This document shows, piece by piece, positions 1 through 5,815 of a DNA stretch of 6,595 nucleotides; the stretch's first letter is position 1, and each line of letters begins with the position of its first letter. The translations under genes and the position numbers were made by a program. The DNA is from Promethearchaeia archaeon (GTDB lineage: Archaea > Asgardarchaeota > Lokiarchaeia > Sigyniarchaeales > SOKP01). A model generated the notes under the pieces. The model saw nothing but the letters and a program-made list of their open reading frames with translations, was not told where the DNA came from and did no database searches. The stretch spans positions 1-6,595 of the forward strand of contig JAHQWX010000104.1 of the NCBI GenBank assembly GCA_029856375.1. The letters run 5' to 3'.

Positions 1-2
1 TC

Positions 3-1022
3 ATTACTAAATATTCCGAAGATTTAAAGCCTATTGAAATAAAAGATTATCTTATCGAATTTTTTGACGAAAGTATCGAAGCTTTGGAAATTTTGACAAA
101 TATAACAAATCCAGATCAGAAAAAATTAAATTCAACTTATTTATTTCTTCTCTATAAATACATAGAAGAGCAACTACTTCCCATAGGTAAAAATTTTGAA
201 GAAATTTATTCAAAATTGATAATAACATCCCGAAATTGGTACGAATGTCAAAGACACTTATTAATGCCACATACTTATTTTCGAGAAACGATAGATAATC
301 CCGATTATTTTGAAATCCCCGGAATTTCCCCTAAAATATTTAAAATAATTAATAATATCACATCTTTGTGTAATCTGGATCCAAATTATCTAGAATGCCC
401 AGAAGACCCAAATATTGAGATCCCGGTTATATTAATCGACGAAATTTTCGAACCTTTTGTAGATAATGTTGCCCATGCCGAAAAGGAAGCAATTGAAAAA
501 TTAAGTGAAAGAGTAGGTATGAGGGTTTTAGATGGGATTTTTATTGGTCCAAAACATGATTTTATAGAAATATTACTTGAACATAATTTTCTTAGAGAAA
601 ATAAACAATCAGATGATAAGACGAGATTGATTCCTCAATTTAGTAATGAAACTTTAATTTTAAGCTATCTCGCTTTCGTCTCGTTTAGAAGGGGTTTTCT
701 ATCTAAGGAATTAATTAATTGGATTTCAATGACATTCGCGTTTATTATTTATACGGCAATATTGAAATCAAAGCTTAGTAATCTGAATATTTTTTATCCA
801 ATTTTCACGGATTTAAAAACAGAAGAAAAAGTAATTCCATATATGATGAAGCTTCTATGCTTCAACAATTACTTAAAATTAGATCGAATGAAAATTCGCG
901 ATTCGGTACAATATAGAAAAGAAATTTTCAATTTTGCCGGCTCAAGTATTGATTGTATAAAACAAATGATTTTAGATTTAAGCGAATATATAATAGAATT
1001 AGAGAAAAAAAATAAAGAATAA
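3..1022 (+). CDS. Unrecognised helical protein, 5'-truncated by the window edge
   Basis: I do not recognise this family. The frame is open from base 3 to the TAA at 1020-1022, giving 339 visible residues. The first usable start inside the window is a TTG at 84, but in-frame codons continue upstream to the edge without a stop and read as similar protein, so the true start lies outside. The product looks soluble and mainly alpha-helical, rich in Leu, Ile, Phe, Lys and Glu. It has no signal peptide and no convincing membrane segment; the most hydrophobic stretch (WISMTFAFIIYTAIL, about 213-227 counted from 84) is too short and is flanked by charged helices. A VILIDEIFEPF segment (115-125) looks like a Walker B strand, but there is no Walker A. 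The C-terminus is a charged helix. It lies 20 bases before the AAA ATPase on the same strand, so it is probably co-transcribed and could be an adaptor or substrate of it; that is inference. Confidence is high for a real gene, nil for function. Confidence 0.85.
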   Translation: MTKYSEDLKPIEIKDYLIEFFDESIEALEILTNITNPDQKKLNSTYLFLLYKYIEEQLLPIGKNFEEIYSKLIITSRNWYECQRHLLMPHTYFRETIDNPDYFEIPGISPKIFKIINNITSLCNLDPNYLECPEDPNIEIPVILIDEIFEPFVDNVAHAEKEAIEKLSERVGMRVLDGIFIGPKHDFIEILLEHNFLRENKQSDDKTRLIPQFSNETLILSYLAFVSFRRGFLSKELINWISMTFAFIIYTAILKSKLSNLNIFYPIFTDLKTEEKVIPYMMKLLCFNNYLKLDRMKIRDSVQYRKEIFNFAGSSIDCIKQMILDLSEYIIELEKKNKE

Positions 1023-1026
1023 AAAA

Positions 1027-1031
1027 GGGTG
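1027..1031 (+). promoter_or_regulatory. Shine-Dalgarno GGGTG for the AAA ATPase
   Basis: GGGTG sits 11 bases before the TTG at 1043. It resembles the GGTG core common in archaeal ribosome binding sites. It supports the TTG, because an in-frame TAG at 1034-1036 blocks any earlier start and no ATG occurs in this frame before codon 253. Confidence 0.5.
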
Positions 1032-1042
1032 TATAGAAAGAA

Positions 1043-2119
1043 TTGACATTTTCAGATGATGAAATAAAGGAACGTTTAGAAAAATATGGAACGGTATATT
1101 TACCTAAAGAAATTGTTGAAACCATTGATGATATTTTAGGAAATGAAGAAATTAAGGAACGCTTGGAAGATTTCTTTAGCTCCTTGAAAAAGTATTCTGA
1201 AATCGTTGAGAAATTAAAAAAAACAAAACTAGTCCCGAATTTAACTGTTCTTTTGTACGGTCCACCAGGGACGGGAAAAACCTCGCTCACTCGAGCGTAT
1301 GCAAAGAAATTTAACATTCCTGTGTGTGTTGTAGAATCAGATCGATTAGTTTCAGCTTTGCTTGGAGATACAGTAAAAAATATTAGAAAGGTTGTTGAAC
1401 TAGCTGCAAATATTGCTGAAGAAAATGGTGCATTTATATTATTTTTCGATGAGATTGATGCTGTAGCTTCAGAGCGCTCAAATGTACACGAAGTAGGTGA
1501 GATTAAAAGAGCTGTAATATCATTTTTACAAATTATTGATAAAATAAATTATTTCGGGACACCTTTAGCAATTTTTGGAGCTACTAATCATCAAGATCAA
1601 CTAGATTCTGCAATTTGGAGAAGATTTACGTTCCATCTAAAATTTGATTTCCCCGATTTTCGCTTGAGAAAGGCAATTATCGAATCTTTCATAAAAAAAA
1701 TCAGCGATGCGAAAATAGGAGTAGATGATTCGATTCTGAAGAATCTTGACGCGGAATTCGAATTAATAAACTTAAAGGCGGAAAATTTAAAGTCTTTGAT
1801 GGTAAAAGACAATGCAATTAAAAGTTTAAGCGCGTTATGGACCGACAAAGAAATTATTGAGAATGGAGGAGTTTTATATACAACGAAAGGTTATACAGGT
1901 GCCGATTTAGAGAGAGGTATAAGAGTAGCATTATTCAAAGCGTTAAAAAATGATGTATTAACTTACGAAAATTTCCTCCGTTCCCTCGAATTAGTCGGAG
2001 GCACTAAAATTCATGTTGAGCAACAGTATTATTTAAGCGCAACAAAAAGAATGAATTCAAATAATAAAAATTTCATAAAAAGAGGGAAAGAAAACCTCCA
2101 AATGCCGCGTGAAATTTGA
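1043..2119 (+). CDS. Single-domain AAA-family ATPase (classical AAA clade)
   Basis: This is an ATP-driven remodelling enzyme of 358 residues with one AAA module. Visible motifs are Walker A GPPGTGKT (73-80), Walker B FILFFDE (131-137), the sensor 1 region GATNH with Asn182, and the arginine-finger segment WRRF (Arg193/Arg194) in a second region of homology. The helical lid carries YTGADLERG (284-292), the usual classical-AAA sensor 2 region. The NH..LD..IWRRF pattern is closer to single-AAA proteins of prokaryotes than to proteasomal ATPases or Cdc48. The N-terminal 60 residues are short and helical, with no recognisable MIT, N-domain or OB fold, and no protease domain is attached. At the pore-loop 1 position, where relatives have Trp/Tyr-Leu-Gly, the protein has Leu106-Leu107-Gly108. 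About 70 residues (215-283) separate the arginine fingers from the lid motif, longer than usual. The start must be TTG, since an in-frame TAG lies just upstream. It is second in a five-gene run. The ATPase call is firm; substrate and oligomeric state are unknown. Confidence 0.95.
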   Translation: MTFSDDEIKERLEKYGTVYLPKEIVETIDDILGNEEIKERLEDFFSSLKKYSEIVEKLKKTKLVPNLTVLLYGPPGTGKTSLTRAYAKKFNIPVCVVESDRLVSALLGDTVKNIRKVVELAANIAEENGAFILFFDEIDAVASERSNVHEVGEIKRAVISFLQIIDKINYFGTPLAIFGATNHQDQLDSAIWRRFTFHLKFDFPDFRLRKAIIESFIKKISDAKIGVDDSILKNLDAEFELINLKAENLKSLMVKDNAIKSLSALWTDKEIIENGGVLYTTKGYTGADLERGIRVALFKALKNDVLTYENFLRSLELVGGTKIHVEQQYYLSATKRMNSNNKNFIKRGKENLQMPREI

Positions 2120-2136
2120 TTTATTCAATTTTTAAA

Positions 2137-2151
2137 GGAAAATTTTTAAAA
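2137..2151 (+). promoter_or_regulatory. Possible internal archaeal promoter (BRE/TATA-like)
   Basis: The 47-base gap after the AAA gene holds a purine-rich stretch (GGAAAA) followed by TTTTTAAAA, resembling a BRE plus TATA box. Its centre is about 20 bases before the ATG at 2167, which would fit a leaderless transcript. The downstream gene also lacks a Shine-Dalgarno motif near its start, which is compatible with leaderless initiation. In DNA this AT-rich such matches are common, so the call is weak. Confidence 0.2.
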
Positions 2152-2166
2152 TAGAAAATAGAATTA

Positions 2167-3240
2167 ATGGAATCGAAAAATATAATTTTCTCTGTTGAAA
2201 AGGTAAAGGAATTAACCAAAAGCATTGGTATTATTCAAGGAAAATTGAATACTCTAAAAACTATTTACGATAATTTTAATCGCGATTTAAAAAGCGTAAT
2301 TGAAGAATCAATCGATGAAAATAGAGGCCAATTACTTCCTATCGAAGATTTAAACGATTCATTAAAATTGATTAATGCAGAAATTTTAAAGTTTTCTGAT
2401 ATTTCTTCAGAAAATTGGCTTTTTTTTAAGGATTTAATATTATCCGAATATAAAAACTCAATTGAAGAAAGTCTTTTAAAAAGGAACCTAAATGCGGATT
2501 CTCTTAGAAAAATTGGCATCGAACTAATTAAAAACAAAAAAACTTCGTCGTTATTGGACTTAGCAAACTATATTACTTCAATAGACCTTAAATACTGGGC
2601 ATTAATAGTGGATTCGCTAAAAAACAATTCTTACTTCTTAACTGCAGTTGATCGCGCTAAAAAATATTACCAAAACGAAATTGAGAGATTATTGCGCATC
2701 GAATTAAAGAAAATTCCGAGAAATTTTAATGGAAAACTAAAAGCACAATTTAAAAAAGAATTTACAAAAAATAAAATTTCTTTCGAAGATTTTGTACTGA
2801 AATCTAAAAGCGTTCCCCCCCAAAAAAAAATTAAAAAGAAACCTGAAGTTGGATTTGCCAAGAAAAAGATTGGACAAACGAAAACCTCTGGGAGAGATGG
2901 AGCTCAATTCAAATCTTACGATACCTTATTTAATCTTTCAGATGAGGAATTTCAAAGATTAAAACGCAAAAAAACAAGGAAGAAATTAGATGCTCTCTCT
3001 AAAGAAAAGAAAGCCACAGATTCCCTAAAAGAAGAGAAAGAAAAGGTTTTGGAAGACAAAAAAATTGAAACTTCCATTGAAGGATCTCAAACTGAAGGAG
3101 AGTTACTAGAGGAGGAGGATTCGAAACAAGTAAAAACTGATCCCTTGGAAATTATTAGGGAAAGGAAGAAAACTAAACAAGAAGAATTCGACGAACATTT
3201 AGATAGAATTAAGAAGAGTAAAAAGCGAGGGAAGGGATAA
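2167..3240 (+). CDS. Helical protein with long Lys/Glu-rich C-terminal tail
   Basis: No family is recognised. The product has 357 residues. The first about 210 look like a folded alpha-helical domain; the start at ATG 2167 is fixed by an in-frame TAG at 2152-2154. From about 215 to the end the sequence is dominated by Lys, Arg and Glu, with basic (220-240, 265-282), acidic (301-320) and terminal basic (345-357) blocks. It is probably disordered apart from a short motif around YDTLFNLSDEEFQRLKR (251-267), which could be a peptide docking site. The boundary between the two halves is encoded by a C7-A9 homopolymer (2815-2830); a -1 slip there would end translation at TAA 2832-2834. It lies between the AAA ATPase and the coiled-coil protein, its stop adjoining the next reading frame. 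In an SMC-type reading of the operon it occupies a place where a kleisin might be, but no kleisin winged-helix motifs are visible. DNA, RNA or partner binding by the basic tail is inference. Confidence 0.88.
   Translation: MESKNIIFSVEKVKELTKSIGIIQGKLNTLKTIYDNFNRDLKSVIEESIDENRGQLLPIEDLNDSLKLINAEILKFSDISSENWLFFKDLILSEYKNSIEESLLKRNLNADSLRKIGIELIKNKKTSSLLDLANYITSIDLKYWALIVDSLKNNSYFLTAVDRAKKYYQNEIERLLRIELKKIPRNFNGKLKAQFKKEFTKNKISFEDFVLKSKSVPPQKKIKKKPEVGFAKKKIGQTKTSGRDGAQFKSYDTLFNLSDEEFQRLKRKKTRKKLDALSKEKKATDSLKEEKEKVLEDKKIETSIEGSQTEGELLEEEDSKQVKTDPLEIIRERKKTKQEEFDEHLDRIKKSKKRGKG
2815..2830 (+). repeat. C7-A9 homopolymer tract inside the coding region
   Basis: Seven C followed by nine A encode Val-Pro-Pro-Gln-Lys-Lys-Ile at the hinge between the folded half and the charged tail of the host gene. 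A -1 shift meets a stop within two codons; a +1 shift stays open for about 40 codons. It could be a slippage site or simply a low-complexity stretch. Confidence 0.6.
3227..3236 (+). promoter_or_regulatory. Shine-Dalgarno-like purine block before the coiled-coil gene
   Basis: GAGGGAAGGG ends just before the overlapping ATA (3237) and ATT (3240) codons of the downstream frame. The GAGGG part is 8 bases before ATT 3240, a normal spacing. It also encodes the Arg-Gly-Lys-Gly end of the preceding gene, so it may be coincidental. The alternative start, GTG at 3369, has no such motif upstream. Confidence 0.4.
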
Positions 3241-4823
3241 TTAATTCAAAATCTAATATCATTAAAATTCAAGAAAATAAGGTTGAAATTAAAAACCAGT
3301 TCAATCTGATTCATGGCGCCTTTAAAATTGACGATCTACCACATCCTCCCTTCAATAATTACATTTCAGTGCTGAACGAGATTCCAAATATAACCCTTGA
3401 ACAATTCCAAATTATTTTTAAAAATAGTCCAATTGAAGAAAAATACTTGAAATCAACTATTAAGTTTCTTGGAGATGTTGCACAATATATTCAAACAACT
3501 CAAAGAAGTATAGAACTTGTAGACTCGTATATTGCTTTTTTAACTATGTGCCAATCTTATTTAAAATTTAACAAATTAAAAAATAGAGAGAAAAAATTAG
3601 CAATCGAATTAAAGATAGCGAAGGAAAGAGAAAATCTCTCTGAAGTTTCTGCTAAAATTTCTCTCTTAAATAAGTTAAACGAATCACTTAAAGAATATAA
3701 ATCTAAATTAGATATTATTAAAGATGATTACGCAAAAATCAAAAATCAAAAAGAACAATTAGAAAAAAGTACCTCTAATCTTAAAAAAAAACAAAATGAA
3801 TTGAAGAAAAGCCAGAAAGAAGTATTTAATCAAATTAATAGCCTTACTCGAAAAGAAGATAAATTAACTCCTCAAGATAACGCAGAAATTGAAGAATTAA
3901 GGGTGAAAGCGAAAAATATCAGAGATGAAATTAAAGATTTGACACCAAAAATTCAAAATTCTCAAGAGAAATTAAACCGTATATTACCGAAGTTCAAAGA
4001 TTATGATAAAAACTACCAAAATCTCCAGAATAACATAAAAAGCGATGAAGATAAGATCGAAAATCTGCGAATAGAAGTGGGAGAAGTTATTAATCTAAAC
4101 GAGTTAGAAATGTTTTCAAGCGCTAACATGAAAGATATTTCATTCGTAAAATCCGTAAATCGTATTAAACGCGAAATTGAAGAAAATGAAAAAGAAATCC
4201 GAAAACTAGAGGTCTACAATAAAACTAATTTTACTCTTGACAATTTATCTTTCATTAAAGAAATTGAGAGTTTTAAAACAAATTTAAAAGAAGTCCATTC
4301 AAATATTATTAAAGGTTTCGACAAAACAAAAATTAAAAAGGAAATTGAAGATACAACCCATTTTAATAAGTGGCTATTAGAGTTCCAAGAGTTGATAAAT
4401 CTTTTTTTAGAAACGATAACTATTAGGATGATGACTGAGTTTGAGTTCAATTTGATACCTAAAGATTCAAAAAAAAGCCAGCTCCTTTTTAAGTTCTCTC
4501 GCTTCAAGAGCGGTCCTGTCGAATTTAAAGATATGACCACTCCTGAAAAGATATTTTTTATTATTTGCTTTTGTATTACAATTGATATTTTAAAAAATAA
4601 AAGCGATATTTTGTTTTCGAACCTTCTAATGCCTAAAGAGTATAACAAAAAAGGTTCTATTAACCGTACTCTAACAAAAATAAGACCTATTTTTTCGAAA
4701 AATCTCGACCTAAAAAATCGAACCTTAACCTTTGCAATATCTGGATTTAAACTTACCAAAGACTTAGAAAATGTCAAAATTTTTGATATCAAAATAAAAA
4801 ATGGTGAAAAAACAAGTGAGTAA
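3240..4823 (+). CDS. Coiled-coil protein with degenerate SMC/Rad50-like C-terminal lobe
   Basis: The frame is open from 3222 to TAA 4821-4823. The conventional start is GTG 3369 (484 residues), but the 43 codons upstream read as ordinary protein (for example KNQFNLIHGAFKIDD), so I place the start at ATT 3240, whose A is shared with the preceding TAA (527 residues). ATA 3237 or a -1 frameshift from the gene before are alternatives. Counted from GTG: residues 1-65 are helical; 68-240 form a long heptad-rich coiled coil with a likely turn near LTPQDN (166-171); a second charged helical stretch covers 255-350; 360-475 is a compact lobe. In that lobe TTPEK (390-394), the hydrophobic strand ILFSNLLMP (414-422) and TLTFAISG (452-459) have the order and spacing of the SMC/Rad50 signature, Walker B and switch regions, but the acidic and signature residues are lost and no Walker A exists. 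I infer a non-hydrolysing SMC-like scaffold; a generic coiled-coil protein is the alternative. The next gene overlaps its end. Confidence 0.85.
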   Translation: MNSKSNIIKIQENKVEIKNQFNLIHGAFKIDDLPHPPFNNYISVLNEIPNITLEQFQIIFKNSPIEEKYLKSTIKFLGDVAQYIQTTQRSIELVDSYIAFLTMCQSYLKFNKLKNREKKLAIELKIAKERENLSEVSAKISLLNKLNESLKEYKSKLDIIKDDYAKIKNQKEQLEKSTSNLKKKQNELKKSQKEVFNQINSLTRKEDKLTPQDNAEIEELRVKAKNIRDEIKDLTPKIQNSQEKLNRILPKFKDYDKNYQNLQNNIKSDEDKIENLRIEVGEVINLNELEMFSSANMKDISFVKSVNRIKREIEENEKEIRKLEVYNKTNFTLDNLSFIKEIESFKTNLKEVHSNIIKGFDKTKIKKEIEDTTHFNKWLLEFQELINLFLETITIRMMTEFEFNLIPKDSKKSQLLFKFSRFKSGPVEFKDMTTPEKIFFIICFCITIDILKNKSDILFSNLLMPKEYNKKGSINRTLTKIRPIFSKNLDLKNRTLTFAISGFKLTKDLENVKIFDIKIKNGEKTSE

Positions 4824-5316
4824 TGAAAATATTGAGCAAATCGTCGAAAATATTTGTAAGATTATTATTACAAACGAAAAGAAAGTAATAAAGGAACAAG
4901 ATCTATTAAAGATTTGCCCGGAATCGGTGAATTTCGATGTAATTATTAGTAATGTTTATAATAATCTTAAAAATATTGGATTTGAACTCGTAAAAACGAC
5001 CTTCCTAGAAGAGAAATATTATATCCTTACTACAGACGGAAAGGATAGGGATCTCTCCCCTACTCATTATGGAATTCTGGCGCTAATTATCGCGTTAAAT
5101 AACGAGTTGGGCGAAAATTTAAACTATTTCGAATTAAAAAATATTCTTAAGGAAGTATGGGAAAATGTTGAATTTCTATTAGACAATAAATATCTAGCTC
5201 AAATCAAAAGCGGAGGGCAAAAAATAATAAAATTGACCCCATTGGGTAAAGGAGTCCTTAAAAATTTAATTTCTGAAATTGACTTAAAAAGATTTTTTAA
5301 ACTTTTTAGGAGTTAA
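4801..5316 (+). CDS. Tandem winged-helix protein, KITE-like (MAGE/Nse3 or ScpB type)
   Basis: This small protein (171 residues from ATG 4801) appears to contain two winged-helix domains. The first (about 10-78) has IKEQDLLKI, then LKNIGFELVKTTF and a closing strand YYILTTDG. The second (about 86-153) has GILALIIALNN, an ELKNIL helix, a FLLDNKYLAQI recognition helix and strand, and the wing IIKLTPLGKGVL. This order matches the KITE proteins that bind kleisins in SMC complexes: MAGE domains (first domain ending in FG.eL....YiL, then a long iL..I helix) and bacterial ScpB. A stand-alone transcriptional regulator is the alternative. The last about 20 residues are basic and aromatic. It overlaps the coiled-coil gene by 23 bases from ATG 4801; a GTG at 4816 is preceded by GGTGA at ideal spacing and would give 166 residues with an 8-base overlap, so the true start may be there. 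It is the last gene of the run, ending 2 bases from a convergent gene. Confidence 0.87.
   Translation: MVKKQVSNENIEQIVENICKIIITNEKKVIKEQDLLKICPESVNFDVIISNVYNNLKNIGFELVKTTFLEEKYYILTTDGKDRDLSPTHYGILALIIALNNELGENLNYFELKNILKEVWENVEFLLDNKYLAQIKSGGQKIIKLTPLGKGVLKNLISEIDLKRFFKLFRS
4803..4807 (+). promoter_or_regulatory. Shine-Dalgarno GGTGA favouring GTG 4816
   Basis: GGTGA is followed by an 8-base spacer and an in-frame GTG at 4816. The ATG at 4801 has only an A-rich stretch upstream. The motif therefore argues for GTG 4816 as the start of the winged-helix gene, translationally coupled to the end of the coiled-coil gene. Confidence 0.4.
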
Positions 5317-5330
5317 GATTAGATTTTTTT
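5284..5330 (+). terminator. Candidate terminator region between convergent genes
   Basis: An A/T-only hairpin (TTAAAAA at 5284-5290, loop GAT, TTTTTAA at 5294-5300) lies in the last codons of the winged-helix gene. A T7 run follows at 5324-5330, just past both stop codons. Archaeal termination mainly needs U-rich tracts, so the T run is the stronger part for the plus-strand operon. In the opposite direction only short T runs are present. Confidence 0.35.
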
Positions 5331-5747
5331 ACCTTCCTTAAGATCTAACACAAATTGACTATAAATTTTTTCAATTCTCTCCGCTGAAGGTCCCTCGCCT
5401 TGAACACCATTCTCATCGACTTTTATTTTCCCATTTAAAATCGAGATCATATTTTGCTCTCTCATATAATTGACATGACCTGCAGGAAATATTTTAGCAA
5501 TTCTGTCCGCTAATGCTTCCATTGGAAAAGGTTCTTCTTCCACCGTAATTAATTTCCAAACAGCAGAATGCACAATTACCTTTGGAATTAAATTTCCTTT
5601 CTCGTTTTTCGCGTTTTCAATCATTATGTCGCCATTATCAGAAACGCCTTTCATGTGTCCTACAAAAAATCTATCATCTGAAAGATGTACTTTTATAAGT
5701 GCATCCAAAAGATTACCAAGTTCTTGATTATAATTTCGATTCAGCAT
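5319..5747 (-). CDS. Sm-like (LSm) protein with SmAP3-type C-terminal domain
   Basis: This 142-residue protein starts at ATG 5745-5747, with an in-frame stop 3 codons upstream and no Shine-Dalgarno motif. The N-terminal half is an Sm fold: Sm1 covers about 13-46 (LLDALIKVHLSDDRFFVG, then HMKGVSDNGDIMIENA) and Sm2 about 56-73 (KVIVHSAVWKLITVEEEP). The Sm family forms heptameric rings that bind U-rich RNA. The C-terminal half (about 74-140), with FPAGHV, ISILNGKIKV and GVQGEGPSAERI, is a mixed alpha/beta extension like that of archaeal SmAP3 proteins (Lsm C-terminal domain). The usual RNA-contacting residues, D.h.N in Sm1 and RG in Sm2, are not present: the positions read S-D-N-G-D and V-H-S. 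Ring formation is plausible; canonical uridine binding is doubtful. The rhomboid-like gene upstream ends 68 bases before it on the same strand. Confidence in the family is high. Confidence 0.92.
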   Translation of the reverse strand: MLNRNYNQELGNLLDALIKVHLSDDRFFVGHMKGVSDNGDIMIENAKNEKGNLIPKVIVHSAVWKLITVEEEPFPMEALADRIAKIFPAGHVNYMREQNMISILNGKIKVDENGVQGEGPSAERIEKIYSQFVLDLKEGKKI

Positions 5748-5815
5748 TATAAGTTATTTTGTAATCCTTTCTTAAAAAAAACTTCTGTATCTAGAATTTC
5801 TTTAAATGCGAAAAA
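5748..5815 (-). promoter_or_regulatory. Intergenic leader of the LSm gene
   Basis: Read on the minus strand, this 68-base gap holds a T8 run followed by AAG (5772-5781), then an A-rich stretch up to the ATG. The T run could end the rhomboid-like transcript, and TTTTTAAG about 28-33 bases before the ATG could serve as a TATA-like element for a leaderless LSm transcript. Neither role can be decided from the sequence. Confidence 0.25.

Noticed and set aside
426..458. VILIDEIFEPF in gene 1 as a Walker B motif of an ATPase
   Set aside because: No Walker A, sensor or signature motif accompanies it in the visible 339 residues; a chance hydrophobic strand ending in Asp-Glu is more likely, unless a Walker A lies beyond the left edge.
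928..1317. Minus-strand open frame of 129 codons across the gene 1/AAA junction
   Set aside because: It lies opposite the AAA start and Walker A region, resembles no family, and is best explained as a shadow.
1597..1848. Minus-strand open frame of 83 codons opposite the AAA gene
   Set aside because: It lies opposite the arginine-finger region of a clear AAA ATPase; a shadow.
2265..2861. Two short minus-strand open frames opposite gene C
   Set aside because: Shadows of the plus-strand gene, with no start signals or family resemblance.
4214..4792. Antisense open frame of 192 codons opposite the coiled-coil gene
   Set aside because: It is fully nested in a well-supported gene on the other strand, has no ribosome binding site, and its hydrophobic composition mirrors the Lys/Glu/Asn-rich codons opposite.
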